Positions 26,162 through 33,636 of a DNA stretch of 64,000 nt are shown here, piece by piece. Position 1 is the stretch's first letter; each line of letters opens with the position of its first letter. The notes under the pieces are model-generated. The model did not search any database. It was given only the letters and a program-made list of their open reading frames with translations, and had not been told where the DNA came from. Position numbers and translations under genes: made by a program. The stretch spans positions 1 through 64,000 of the forward strand of contig CAYGQD010000010.1 in NCBI GenBank assembly GCA_964351855.1, in the 5' to 3' direction. The DNA comes from JBCDHN01 sp964351855. Its GTDB lineage: Bacteria > Verrucomicrobiota > Verrucomicrobiia > Verrucomicrobiales > DEV007.

Positions 26162-27643
26162 TTATCGTTTGAGCAAGGGGGCTTTTTCTTCCCAAGAGGT
26201 GGTGCGATCAAATAAGGTCCCAAACTTCGCATAGCTCGGCCGGGCGGCTTGTTCCGAGATTCCGGCGACGGTGGCATCATAGAGTTCGCGCATCTTTTCC
26301 AGCTCAGGTTTTTTTTCCGGGTTCAACGCGGCATTGGTCAATTCCTGCTTATCGCGTCGCATGTCGTAAAGTTCCTCAGTTGGAGTCAATCCGTTGCCGC
26401 CATGATACCAATAGACGTATTTCCAGTCGCGGGTCACGATTCCGAAGGAGAGAACCTTTTCCGGGCCCCAGAAATTCATCAGCGGGAGCGACTCTCGCAC
26501 TTCCTGATTGGGGTCCCTGAGAAGCGGGAGGAGAGAAACGCCATCGAGCCCGGCAGGAACTTCGATTCCGGCTAACTCCAGCAGCGTCGGCGCGAAATCA
26601 ACATTTCCGGTCAAGGCTTCCGAACGGCGACCGTGCGTTTCCGGAGCGCGGGGATCGTGAATGATCAGCGGGACGCGAGAGCTTTCCTCATAGGGCAACA
26701 CCTTGGAACCGTAGCCGTGGGAACCACAGAGGAAGCCGTTGTCCGAGGTATAGATGATCAGGGTGTTCTCGGCCACTCCTGCAGACTCCAACGCTTCCCG
26801 AACCATGCCAACGGCGACGTCGATCCCATAAATCTGCTGATGATAGGTTCGCATCACCGCATCAAATTGATCGCTGTAGTTCCAGCTGTCGAAGCGTTCA
26901 TACTGGCGGCCAAAGCGACTCTGTTCCGAAAAATGCTGGCCGTGTTCCCTTCCATAGTTGGCGGGCTTTTTGAACGTTTTGCCAGCATAGACCGCATCGA
27001 ACGCGGGATCGGGCGTCGCGGGTTTGTGGGGGGCTTTAAAGCTGATCGACAGGCAAAACGGCTTTCCTGCAGCGGCGGCTTCCTGAATGAAGTCGCGGCC
27101 AAAGGCACCGTAGGCGCGGGTCGCGTGGGGAAACTCCTTCGCATAGTTCGCGATCGAAGCATTCTTGGCCGTGGTGTAGTGCGTCTGGCCCGGCCCGGCT
27201 CCCCAAGCGTCGAAATCGGTCTTTGGCAATCCTGTTCCTTCGACCTCAATCCCGATTTTTCCGGCAAAGGCGGTCAGATAACCCACTTCTCGAAGAAGGA
27301 TCGGATAGGACTGGCTCCAGAGCGTTGCCGGAAGATCGCCATAGCCAAAGTTGCACCCGGTGCGATACTCCAGCATTCCGGTCAGGATACTGGCGCGGCT
27401 GGCCATGCAAATGGCAGTGGTGTTGTAGTGATTGTCGAACGCGATGCCTTCAGCGGCCAATTGATCCAGATGAGGCGTGATCACATCCGTGTTTCCGTAG
27501 CATCCCAAGGAGTCGAAGCTCTGGTCATCCGCGAGAAGGAATACCAGATTAGGGGGCGACTTCGCATCCGGGGCCGCACTGCTAGCCACGAGGAGGCCGA
27601 TCGTGGCGAGGAGGAACGCCGTAGGTGGTGGGAAGAGCTTCAT
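26162..27643 (-). CDS. Secreted formylglycine sulfatase (1 of 3)
   Basis: 493 aa from the ATG at 27643. The signal peptide is FPPPTAFLLATIGLLVASSA. Metal ligands are seen in VFLLADDQSFDSLG. The formylglycine Cys is in AICMASRASILTG (CxASR variant). The second metal site is TLIIYTSDNGFLCGSHG and the basic residue lies in FAGKIG. Needs Cys oxidation to formylglycine by a maturase not encoded in the window. It probably removes sulfate from polysaccharides, but the sugar cannot be told. It is close to the methyltransferase gene on the same strand. Confidence 0.93.
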   Translation of the reverse strand: MKLFPPPTAFLLATIGLLVASSAAPDAKSPPNLVFLLADDQSFDSLGCYGNTDVITPHLDQLAAEGIAFDNHYNTTAICMASRASILTGMLEYRTGCNFGYGDLPATLWSQSYPILLREVGYLTAFAGKIGIEVEGTGLPKTDFDAWGAGPGQTHYTTAKNASIANYAKEFPHATRAYGAFGRDFIQEAAAAGKPFCLSISFKAPHKPATPDPAFDAVYAGKTFKKPANYGREHGQHFSEQSRFGRQYERFDSWNYSDQFDAVMRTYHQQIYGIDVAVGMVREALESAGVAENTLIIYTSDNGFLCGSHGYGSKVLPYEESSRVPLIIHDPRAPETHGRRSEALTGNVDFAPTLLELAGIEVPAGLDGVSLLPLLRDPNQEVRESLPLMNFWGPEKVLSFGIVTRDWKYVYWYHGGNGLTPTEELYDMRRDKQELTNAALNPEKKPELEKMRELYDATVAGISEQAARPSYAKFGTLFDRTTSWEEKAPLLKR

Positions 27644-27843
27644 CACTGCTGACTCTGATCGTTTCCCGGGAGGATTCAAGTGGTTGGCGGAATTCGAAGA
27701 AGAAAGGGGGTTGGCCCCGGTGAAAACCGGACCTGACGGAAGCTTGTCTTGGAGAAATTCCCAAAAAATTTGCGAGAAACCGCTCCCTGCGGCAGTTTTC
27801 CCACTTGGGAGGCAACAGCAACCGGCCTTTCTTTCAACATTCC

Positions 27844-28773
27844 ATGGAAAATCCCCGCATCGTTTTGAATCGTGGAGCCGCGATCGTGGCCCTCTTCGCG
27901 TTCACATTTCCCGCTCAAGCGGACCCACTGACGTCGGAGCAGCTATCGAAAATCCTCAAAGAGCTGGAGTCGATCGAGCAGGTGGTCGAGGGCAAGCGGC
28001 TTTCCACGCGAAGCAGCGCGGTGGAGAAGTTTCGCAGTGCCTCCTCCAGTGACAAGGCCGCTTATGATTTCTACCTAGATTGCATCAAAATGCTGCGATT
28101 TGACGAGCGAGATGCCCGGTTTTCTGAGTTTCGGGACTGGCGAGATAAAAACGAAGCGCGGTTGAAGCAACCGGGAACGATGATGGCGATGCGGCTCCAA
28201 CTTCAATATCTCGTCATGACGCTGCGGGTGGCCGAGGGGGTTGAACGCGAGCTGATCATTCCGGAGTTGGAGAAATTTGTCGCCGGAATCGTCGCCAATG
28301 CCGACGCGCTGGAAGCCGATGGATTGAAAACCCTGCGTGAAGGGGTGAACCGCACGGTATTTGCCGAGGCGTATGAACTGAACCAGTCCCTTCAAGTTTC
28401 CGGATGGAGTTTCGCTCCCGGCGACGTTGGCGGGGTCTATCAAAGCACGATTTTTCCCTTCTATCGGGCGGAAAGACCGGAATTGCTTTCCGCCGCGTGG
28501 GATCGTCGCATCGATCTCGAAAAACGGATGACGAGTCTCACCCGGGAAGACGACCCGATCGCCTTAAAGAAATTCGAAGAAGAACGGCTACCGCGCCTCT
28601 ATTGGGACAAAGCGGTCGATGTCTTCGGCAGCGCCTCCCAGCAAGAGGGGGCGATCGCCATGATCCAACTCCTTCGTGGCAATCCGGATCACCCCGATGC
28701 TGCCAAATGGCTCAGCAATTTCAAGAGTTTACTCATCGGGCCGGCCCCGATGGAGGAAGACACCGGAGCGTGA
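27844..28773 (+). CDS. Secreted helical protein of unknown function
   Basis: 309 aa from the ATG at 27844. A signal peptide (LNRGAAIVALFAFTFPAQA) is followed by a mostly alpha-helical, charged body (EQLSKILKELESIEQVVEG, LVMTLRVAEGVERELIIPEL, DPIALKKFEEERLPRL). No catalytic motif is seen. It precedes mutS by 53 bp but ends with a normal stop. I do not recognise a family. Confidence 0.75.
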   Translation: MENPRIVLNRGAAIVALFAFTFPAQADPLTSEQLSKILKELESIEQVVEGKRLSTRSSAVEKFRSASSSDKAAYDFYLDCIKMLRFDERDARFSEFRDWRDKNEARLKQPGTMMAMRLQLQYLVMTLRVAEGVERELIIPELEKFVAGIVANADALEADGLKTLREGVNRTVFAEAYELNQSLQVSGWSFAPGDVGGVYQSTIFPFYRAERPELLSAAWDRRIDLEKRMTSLTREDDPIALKKFEEERLPRLYWDKAVDVFGSASQQEGAIAMIQLLRGNPDHPDAAKWLSNFKSLLIGPAPMEEDTGA

Positions 28774-28826
28774 AGCCTCCGTTGAAACACGCTTGAACCT
28801 TGTTGTTGTCCTGCTAGGGTCGCCGC

Positions 28827-31355
28827 ATGGCTAGCAACTCCGGCAAGATGACCCCGATGATGACGCAATACACCGCGATGCGGCGGAGTTTGCCCGACGA
28901 TGTCGTCCTGTTTTTCCGGCTCGGAGACTTTTACGAGATGTTCTTTGAGGATGCGCAGCGGGCTGCGCCGATCATGAACGTGGCCCTCACGAAGCGGGGC
29001 GGAACTCCGATGTGTGGGGTGCCCTATCATGCGGCGGAAGGGTATATTGGGAAATTGGTGAAAGCCGGAGTTCGCGTGGCGATTGCGGAGCAAACCAGTG
29101 TGCCGCAGCCCGGAAAAATCGTCGAACGAGAGATTTCCCAAGTCATCAGCGCGGGAACTGTCAACGACCTCAATTTGCTCGAAGATGATCGCCCGAACTA
29201 CCTCGCGGCAATTTTCAAGCAGGGACGGAAATTCGGGCTCGCCTTCGTCGATTTGACCACCGGAGAGTTTCGCGTCACGGAGTTCGATGAGGCGGATTCG
29301 CTCGGCGATGAACTCAGCCGCATTCGTCCAAGCGAGTTGCTGGTGAGCGAGGAACAAGAGGACGAGTTTGCCTTGCTCTCGAACCGCCAACTCTATGACG
29401 GCTACGCCTTTCTGCTCGATCAGGCCGAATACACCCTTCGGGAGCACTTTAAGGTGCAGAGTTTGGATGGGTTTGGCTGTGCCGGATTGAATGCGGCTCT
29501 CAGTGCTGCGGGTGCCGTGTTGCACTACCTCACGAATCAGATGCGGAGGAAAGTGGACCATGTACGGCGGATGCAGACCTATGCATCGCAAGCCCACGTT
29601 CTGATTGACGCGAGTTCGCAAGCCAATTTGGAACTGACGATGTGCCGGGCCGGAGCCAAGCATACCCTGCTCCACGCTCTCGACCGGACAAAGACGCCAA
29701 TGGGGGCCAGGAAGTTGCGCGATTGGGTGCTCCATCCGATTCGCGATCTGGCCATGCTGAAGGCTCGGCAAGATCTGATCGGAGGTTTCGTGAACGAGCC
29801 CTTCGTCCTTAGCCAAACCCAGGAGTTGCTCAAGAGCGTGCGGGATATTGAACGGATCATGGGACGCCTCAGTCAAGGCGCGGGCAATCCTCGGGATATG
29901 CAATCGCTCGGAGTGAGTTTGCGGGAGATTCCCCAAGTCCGCGAATTCCTCGATGCCCTCGGAGAGGATTTGCGGCTCGCGGCCCAGATCAAACCGCGAC
30001 TTCGCGATTTCACGGAGTTGGCCGATAACCTCAGTGCTGCGCTTTTGGAGGAACCGCCCGTTTCTGTGAAGGATGGGGGCATTTTTCGCGATGGGTTTAG
30101 CGCGGCGCTCGATGAATTGCGCGCCGCCAGTACCGAGGGCAAAAGGTGGATCGCCGATCTCCAGGTGCGCGAGGCCCAACGCACGGGGATCAAATCCCTC
30201 AAGGTGAAATACAACGCCGTCTTTGGCTATTTCATCGAGATCACGAAGTCCAATCTGGAGTCCGTTCCCGAAGACTATACCCGCAAGCAAACCACGGCCA
30301 ATGCCGAGCGCTTCATCACGCCCGAACTGAAGGAGATGGAGGATAAAATCCTCGGTGCGGACGAGCGGATCAAGCAACTCGAACTCGAGAAATTCGGCGA
30401 ATTGCGGGAGATGATTCTCGGCTACCTCGATGAGATTCAGGACACGGCGGCGGCGCTTGCCGAAATCGACGTTTTGGCCGGCCTTTCCGAAACCGCCCGC
30501 CTCTTTGCCTACACCCGGCCGGAACTGAATGAATCCCGCAATCTGAGGATCGAAGGCGGGCGTCATCCGGTGCTGGACCAGAACACGGTCGATGAGAAAT
30601 TCGTCCCGAACGACACCACTCTCGAACCCGAGCACAACCGGCTCCTTCTTATTACCGGTCCCAACATGGCGGGCAAATCGACCTACATCCGCCAGGTTGC
30701 TCTCATCACCCTGATGGCGCAAATCGGGAGCTGGGTTCCTGCGGACAAAGCCGAGATCGGCCTCGTTGATCGCATTTTTACCCGGGTTGGAGCCAACGAC
30801 GATCTCGCTCGCGGCCAATCCACCTTCATGGTCGAAATGAACGAAACCGCCCTCATCGTCAACAACGCGACCGAAGACAGCCTTGTTATCCTCGATGAGA
30901 TCGGGCGAGGAACCTCCACCTTTGACGGCCTCAGTATCGCCTGGAGCGTCGCCGAATACCTCCACGATCAGATCGGCGCGAGAACGCTCTTCGCGACTCA
31001 CTATCACGAACTCACCGCCCTCGCCAACGACCGTCCCGGCGTCAAAAACTACAACGTCGCGGTCCGGGAATGGAACGACGAAATCATCTTCCTCCGCAAG
31101 ATCATCGCCGGAACCGCGGATCGGAGTTACGGGATTCAAGTGGCGCGGCTAGCTGGATTGCCGGACGGGATCATTGGTCGGGCCAAGGAAATTCTCAACG
31201 TTCTCGAGACCGGAACGATGCATGGGGAGCAAAGCCCCGCCGACGCGATTGAGGGACTAGAACTGAAAACGCGGAAGCCAGCCAAACGGAAACGGGCCGC
31301 TACCCCGAAGGTCGAAGAAGACGCGGAGTCGCCCCAGTTGACGTTGTTTGGGTGA
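28827..31355 (+). CDS. mutS: DNA mismatch repair protein MutS
   Basis: 842 aa, the usual MutS1 length. It binds mismatches and starts repair with MutL, which is not in this window. The mismatch-reading Phe-x-Glu lies in RLGDFYEMFFEDA near residue 35. Walker A is TGPNMAGKST (about 610-618), Walker B is LVILDEIGRGTSTFDG, and FATHYHELTAL follows. The C-terminus ends in a short basic tail (KTRKPAKRKRAATP). The long frame on the opposite strand (28689-31139) is only its shadow. Confidence 0.98.
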   Translation: MASNSGKMTPMMTQYTAMRRSLPDDVVLFFRLGDFYEMFFEDAQRAAPIMNVALTKRGGTPMCGVPYHAAEGYIGKLVKAGVRVAIAEQTSVPQPGKIVEREISQVISAGTVNDLNLLEDDRPNYLAAIFKQGRKFGLAFVDLTTGEFRVTEFDEADSLGDELSRIRPSELLVSEEQEDEFALLSNRQLYDGYAFLLDQAEYTLREHFKVQSLDGFGCAGLNAALSAAGAVLHYLTNQMRRKVDHVRRMQTYASQAHVLIDASSQANLELTMCRAGAKHTLLHALDRTKTPMGARKLRDWVLHPIRDLAMLKARQDLIGGFVNEPFVLSQTQELLKSVRDIERIMGRLSQGAGNPRDMQSLGVSLREIPQVREFLDALGEDLRLAAQIKPRLRDFTELADNLSAALLEEPPVSVKDGGIFRDGFSAALDELRAASTEGKRWIADLQVREAQRTGIKSLKVKYNAVFGYFIEITKSNLESVPEDYTRKQTTANAERFITPELKEMEDKILGADERIKQLELEKFGELREMILGYLDEIQDTAAALAEIDVLAGLSETARLFAYTRPELNESRNLRIEGGRHPVLDQNTVDEKFVPNDTTLEPEHNRLLLITGPNMAGKSTYIRQVALITLMAQIGSWVPADKAEIGLVDRIFTRVGANDDLARGQSTFMVEMNETALIVNNATEDSLVILDEIGRGTSTFDGLSIAWSVAEYLHDQIGARTLFATHYHELTALANDRPGVKNYNVAVREWNDEIIFLRKIIAGTADRSYGIQVARLAGLPDGIIGRAKEILNVLETGTMHGEQSPADAIEGLELKTRKPAKRKRAATPKVEEDAESPQLTLFG

Positions 31356-31380
31356 ACAAGTCGTAATGGAGCGCGGGTGG

Positions 31381-31782
31381 TTATGGAAATAACCCTTGCG
31401 CGATGAGCGCCTTTCGCAATTGCACTGGATCGGGTTGGTTGATGGCAAGAACCAGTACGGTGGCTCGGCCGATTTTGCTTTTCCCAACCAAGTAAGGCCC
31501 ATCCCAGGCAACGTGCTCATCCCATGCATCGGAACGCGGATGGAACAAGCGGACCATGTCGCCCGTATCGGGATCGATGCTCGCGATATTCGGTCCCTTA
31601 TGGGAATTGCAGCGAAAGCAACTCAAGCACAAATTCGTTTCATCGGTTGGCCCGCGATGTTGCCGGACGATGATGTGATCAACCGGAAAGGTAAAGAACG
31701 GATCGTGGCCCTGATAAATGCAGCAGTATTCGCACTGGTTCCCCGCTCATTCGCGAATATTGCTCTTCAGCGCATCATCCAT
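31381..31782 (-). pseudogene. HNH endonuclease gene broken by one nonsense codon
   Basis: From the ATG at 31782 the frame reads MDDALKSNIRE, then TGA at codon 12 (31747-31749), then continues without further stops to 31381. The part after the TGA has a full HNH fold: CEYC, FPVDHIIVRQHRGPT, CLSCFRCNSHKGP, LFHPRSDAWDEHV, IGRATV and ALIAQGLFP at the end. Family members carry Arg at the TGA site (RE-R-AG..CEYC), so a single CGA-to-TGA change explains it. No good in-frame start lies between the TGA and CEYC. The small upstream gene is intact. A sequencing error cannot be excluded. Confidence 0.8.
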
Positions 31783-31796
31783 GTTGACGGTCTTTT

Positions 31797-32045
31797 CTAC
31801 TTGCCCGGCACTTGGCGTGCTTCGGCCTGGAGAAGAGCAATGAAGCTTCCGGCGGAAACCAGAGCCTGGTATTCCTCCGCCTCATCGCGGGTCAACGATC
31901 CATCGGTCGATTTGGCGGTAAACTCTTCCGTACGCTGCTGGACATCGACCGGTGCGCGAAGCGCGATCAACCGCTGCGCGACTTCGGGTGTCAAGCAATC
32001 GCCAATAAGGTGAAAAAACTGTTCCAAGATCGGATGAGCCGTCAT
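31797..32045 (-). CDS. Small partner protein upstream of the HNH gene
   Basis: 82 aa, acidic and helical: ILEQFFHLIGDCLTPEVAQRL, then LTRDEAEEYQALVSAGSFIALLQ. It stops 14 bp before the HNH start on the same strand. Small helical proteins of this pattern (GDCLTPE..., L(T/S)..E..EY......FI.(L/I)LQ) often precede HNH endonuclease genes in bacteria, so the two are a known pair of unknown role. Whether it guards the endonuclease or does something else is not known. Confidence 0.75.
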   Translation of the reverse strand: MTAHPILEQFFHLIGDCLTPEVAQRLIALRAPVDVQQRTEEFTAKSTDGSLTRDEAEEYQALVSAGSFIALLQAEARQVPGK

Positions 32046-32173
32046 CGGATCACGATAGTTGTTTCATCAAGAAATCCAAACGCATTTGGGAGCTGGCCGA
32101 TTGTCATCGGCACTATTCTCGCGGTGTAGGAAAGCTGCGTTCTGAGGCCAATCCAACTTCATCGTCGAAACGA

Positions 32174-32211
32174 AAGAACCTCGCCGCGCTGGCCTACGCG
32201 ACGAGGTTCTT
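32174..32211 (-). terminator. Hairpin terminator of the ParA/TraL-like gene
   Basis: A 10-bp perfect stem (32174-32183 with 32202-32211) extended inward by four more pairs after one mismatch, with an 8-nt loop. On the minus strand it is followed by TTTCGTTTCG, T-rich as in intrinsic terminators. It lies about 75 bp past the stop of the minus-strand ATPase gene at 32286. Confidence 0.65.
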
Positions 32212-32285
32212 ACCAACGTTATGGTTTCTGTAACGCGGAACCAACTAACCAACCAACATAGAAGTGATAAGAAAAGGGGCGTGGA

Positions 32286-33023
32286 CTATTCGCCGACGGC
32301 GAGTTTCAGACCACGGCGGCCGTAGCCGGCGTGGAGGTAGTCTGCGGCTTCTCCGATGTGGAGATTGAACTCGCGGTGCCAGCCTTCCAGCGTTTCGGCG
32401 ACGGCTTCGGGGAGTTCGGAAGCTTGGGATCCGATGGCGCTGGCCAGGCTGAGGCCGTGGGCTTCGATGATTTCCTGCATCGCGTCGGTGACGCGGGGAA
32501 TTTCGACGACGGCGGCTCCGAGGTAGTCCATGACATTGCAGGCTTCGGAGTCTTCCCAGGCTTCCAAGCGGCTGCTGAATTCGTCCAAGGGAACGCGAGC
32601 AACAATATAGTCGGCTTTGTCCGAGAAAATGTCGGTAAGGTAAACGAGCTCTTCGTGGCAGGCGGCTTCTTCGACTTCCGGAGTGACGATAGTGAGATCA
32701 ATGTCCATTTCGCTCAACTCGACGTCGAGGTCGTGTTTTTCGTAGAGATCGACAAAAGCGGCCGAGTTTCCGGTCTCGACGTCACAGACAACGGCATCAT
32801 ACTGATCCGTGTATCGATACAGCTGTTTGATTTTGCTGTTTTCGATGATGTTCCAGGTGGAGTCGTAATTGACCTCGGACGAACCGGATGCGTCGAGATC
32901 TCCAACAAGCCCGACGTAGGTCGAACTGATGCCCTGTGCTTGGAGGTAGCCGTGGAGGGCGGCGCTTGTGCTGGTCTTCCCAACTTCAGCGTGATCGTTG
33001 ATAACAAGAATGAGCTTCTTCAT
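32286..33023 (-). CDS. Orphan ParA/TraL-like P-loop ATPase
   Basis: 245 aa from the ATG at 33023. It opens with KKLILVINDHAEVGKTSTSAA, a deviant Walker A (AEVGKTST) of the ParA/MinD/TraL (SIMIBI) type with no signature Lys before it. The fold continues with YDAVVCDVETGNSAA as the Walker A' / B region. TraL-type proteins act in plasmid mobilisation; no relaxase, ParB or other transfer gene is nearby, so it is an orphan. Its promoter region is much more AT-rich than the neighbouring DNA, which may mean transfer from outside. A hairpin terminator follows. Function open. Confidence 0.75.
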   Translation of the reverse strand: MKKLILVINDHAEVGKTSTSAALHGYLQAQGISSTYVGLVGDLDASGSSEVNYDSTWNIIENSKIKQLYRYTDQYDAVVCDVETGNSAAFVDLYEKHDLDVELSEMDIDLTIVTPEVEEAACHEELVYLTDIFSDKADYIVARVPLDEFSSRLEAWEDSEACNVMDYLGAAVVEIPRVTDAMQEIIEAHGLSLASAIGSQASELPEAVAETLEGWHREFNLHIGEAADYLHAGYGRRGLKLAVGE

Positions 33024-33081
33024 GAGTGACGTGCGATGCTGTGTTGATATTACGAAAATCAGAAATAATGGCAAGACTAAA

Positions 33082-33087
33082 ATTATA
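33082..33087 (-). promoter_or_regulatory. Likely -10 box (TATAAT) of the ParA/TraL-like gene
   Basis: The minus strand reads a perfect TATAAT within a very AT-rich 100-bp stretch, about 60 bp before the ATG at 33023. No good -35 box at 17 bp was found, so the call rests on the -10 match and base composition. Confidence 0.4.
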
Positions 33088-33174
33088 TTTTCTATTAAAA
33101 ATAACAAATAGCTATGTTTGTTCTGGTTTTTAGTTTGCTGTTAGGGGCGGAAGGAGGAACGTTCTCGGTCTGCA

Positions 33175-33633
33175 ATGAGCGCTTCCGCTGAAGAGAGTGA
33201 ATCGGTTCGTCTGGATATCTGGCTGTGGTCCGTCCGGATCTTTAAGACGCGCAATCTGGCCGCTCAGGCTTGCCGGAAAGGCCAGGTGATCATCCTGGGC
33301 CGCCCGGTGAAAGCATCGAGAGCCGTGCGAGTGGGGGATGCGATTACGGTGAAGCGGCGGTTCATTACTCTCCAGCTAGCGGTGTTGGGGCTCTTGTCCC
33401 GACGGGTGAGCGCGAAGCTGGTGCCTGATTTCTGCGAAGACCAAACGCCTGAAGCAGAGATTCAAGCAGCGAGAGAACGAGCGAGCGCGGTGGCGGAAGC
33501 TCCCCGACGTGGAGATGGTCAAGGGCGTCCCACGAAGAAGGACCGCCGAGATATTGACCAGGCGGACGAGATTGAGGACCGGGCAAGGCGCGAAGAACTC
33601 TTCGAGAAATGGATGCGGGAAACGGAACTCTGA
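33175..33633 (+). CDS. S4-domain RNA-binding protein (Hsp15/RqcP-like)
   Basis: 152 aa. The S4 domain at about 11-75 opens VRLDIWLWSVRIFKTRNLAAQACRKG in the Hsp15 manner, then GRPVKASRAVRVGDAITV. A basic and acidic helical tail follows (PTKKDRRDIDQADEIEDRAR). Hsp15 recycles 50S subunits with nascent chains attached; RqcP does similar work. AGGAGG lies 17 nt before the ATG, further than usual. Convergent with the AAA+ gene (3 bp between stops). Confidence 0.88.
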   Translation: MSASAEESESVRLDIWLWSVRIFKTRNLAAQACRKGQVIILGRPVKASRAVRVGDAITVKRRFITLQLAVLGLLSRRVSAKLVPDFCEDQTPEAEIQAARERASAVAEAPRRGDGQGRPTKKDRRDIDQADEIEDRARREELFEKWMRETEL

Positions 33634-33636
33634 GAC

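Noticed and set aside
28689..31139. 816-codon open frame on the minus strand opposite mutS
   Set aside because: It has no domain or signal motif and lies wholly antisense to a clear mutS; long antisense frames are usual at this GC content.
31747..31749. TGA in the HNH gene as selenocysteine codon
   Set aside because: Family members have Arg here, no SECIS-like hairpin was seen, and a simple CGA-to-TGA change explains it.
32067..32252. 61-codon frame near the ATPase terminator
   Set aside because: It runs through the terminator hairpin and has no motif.
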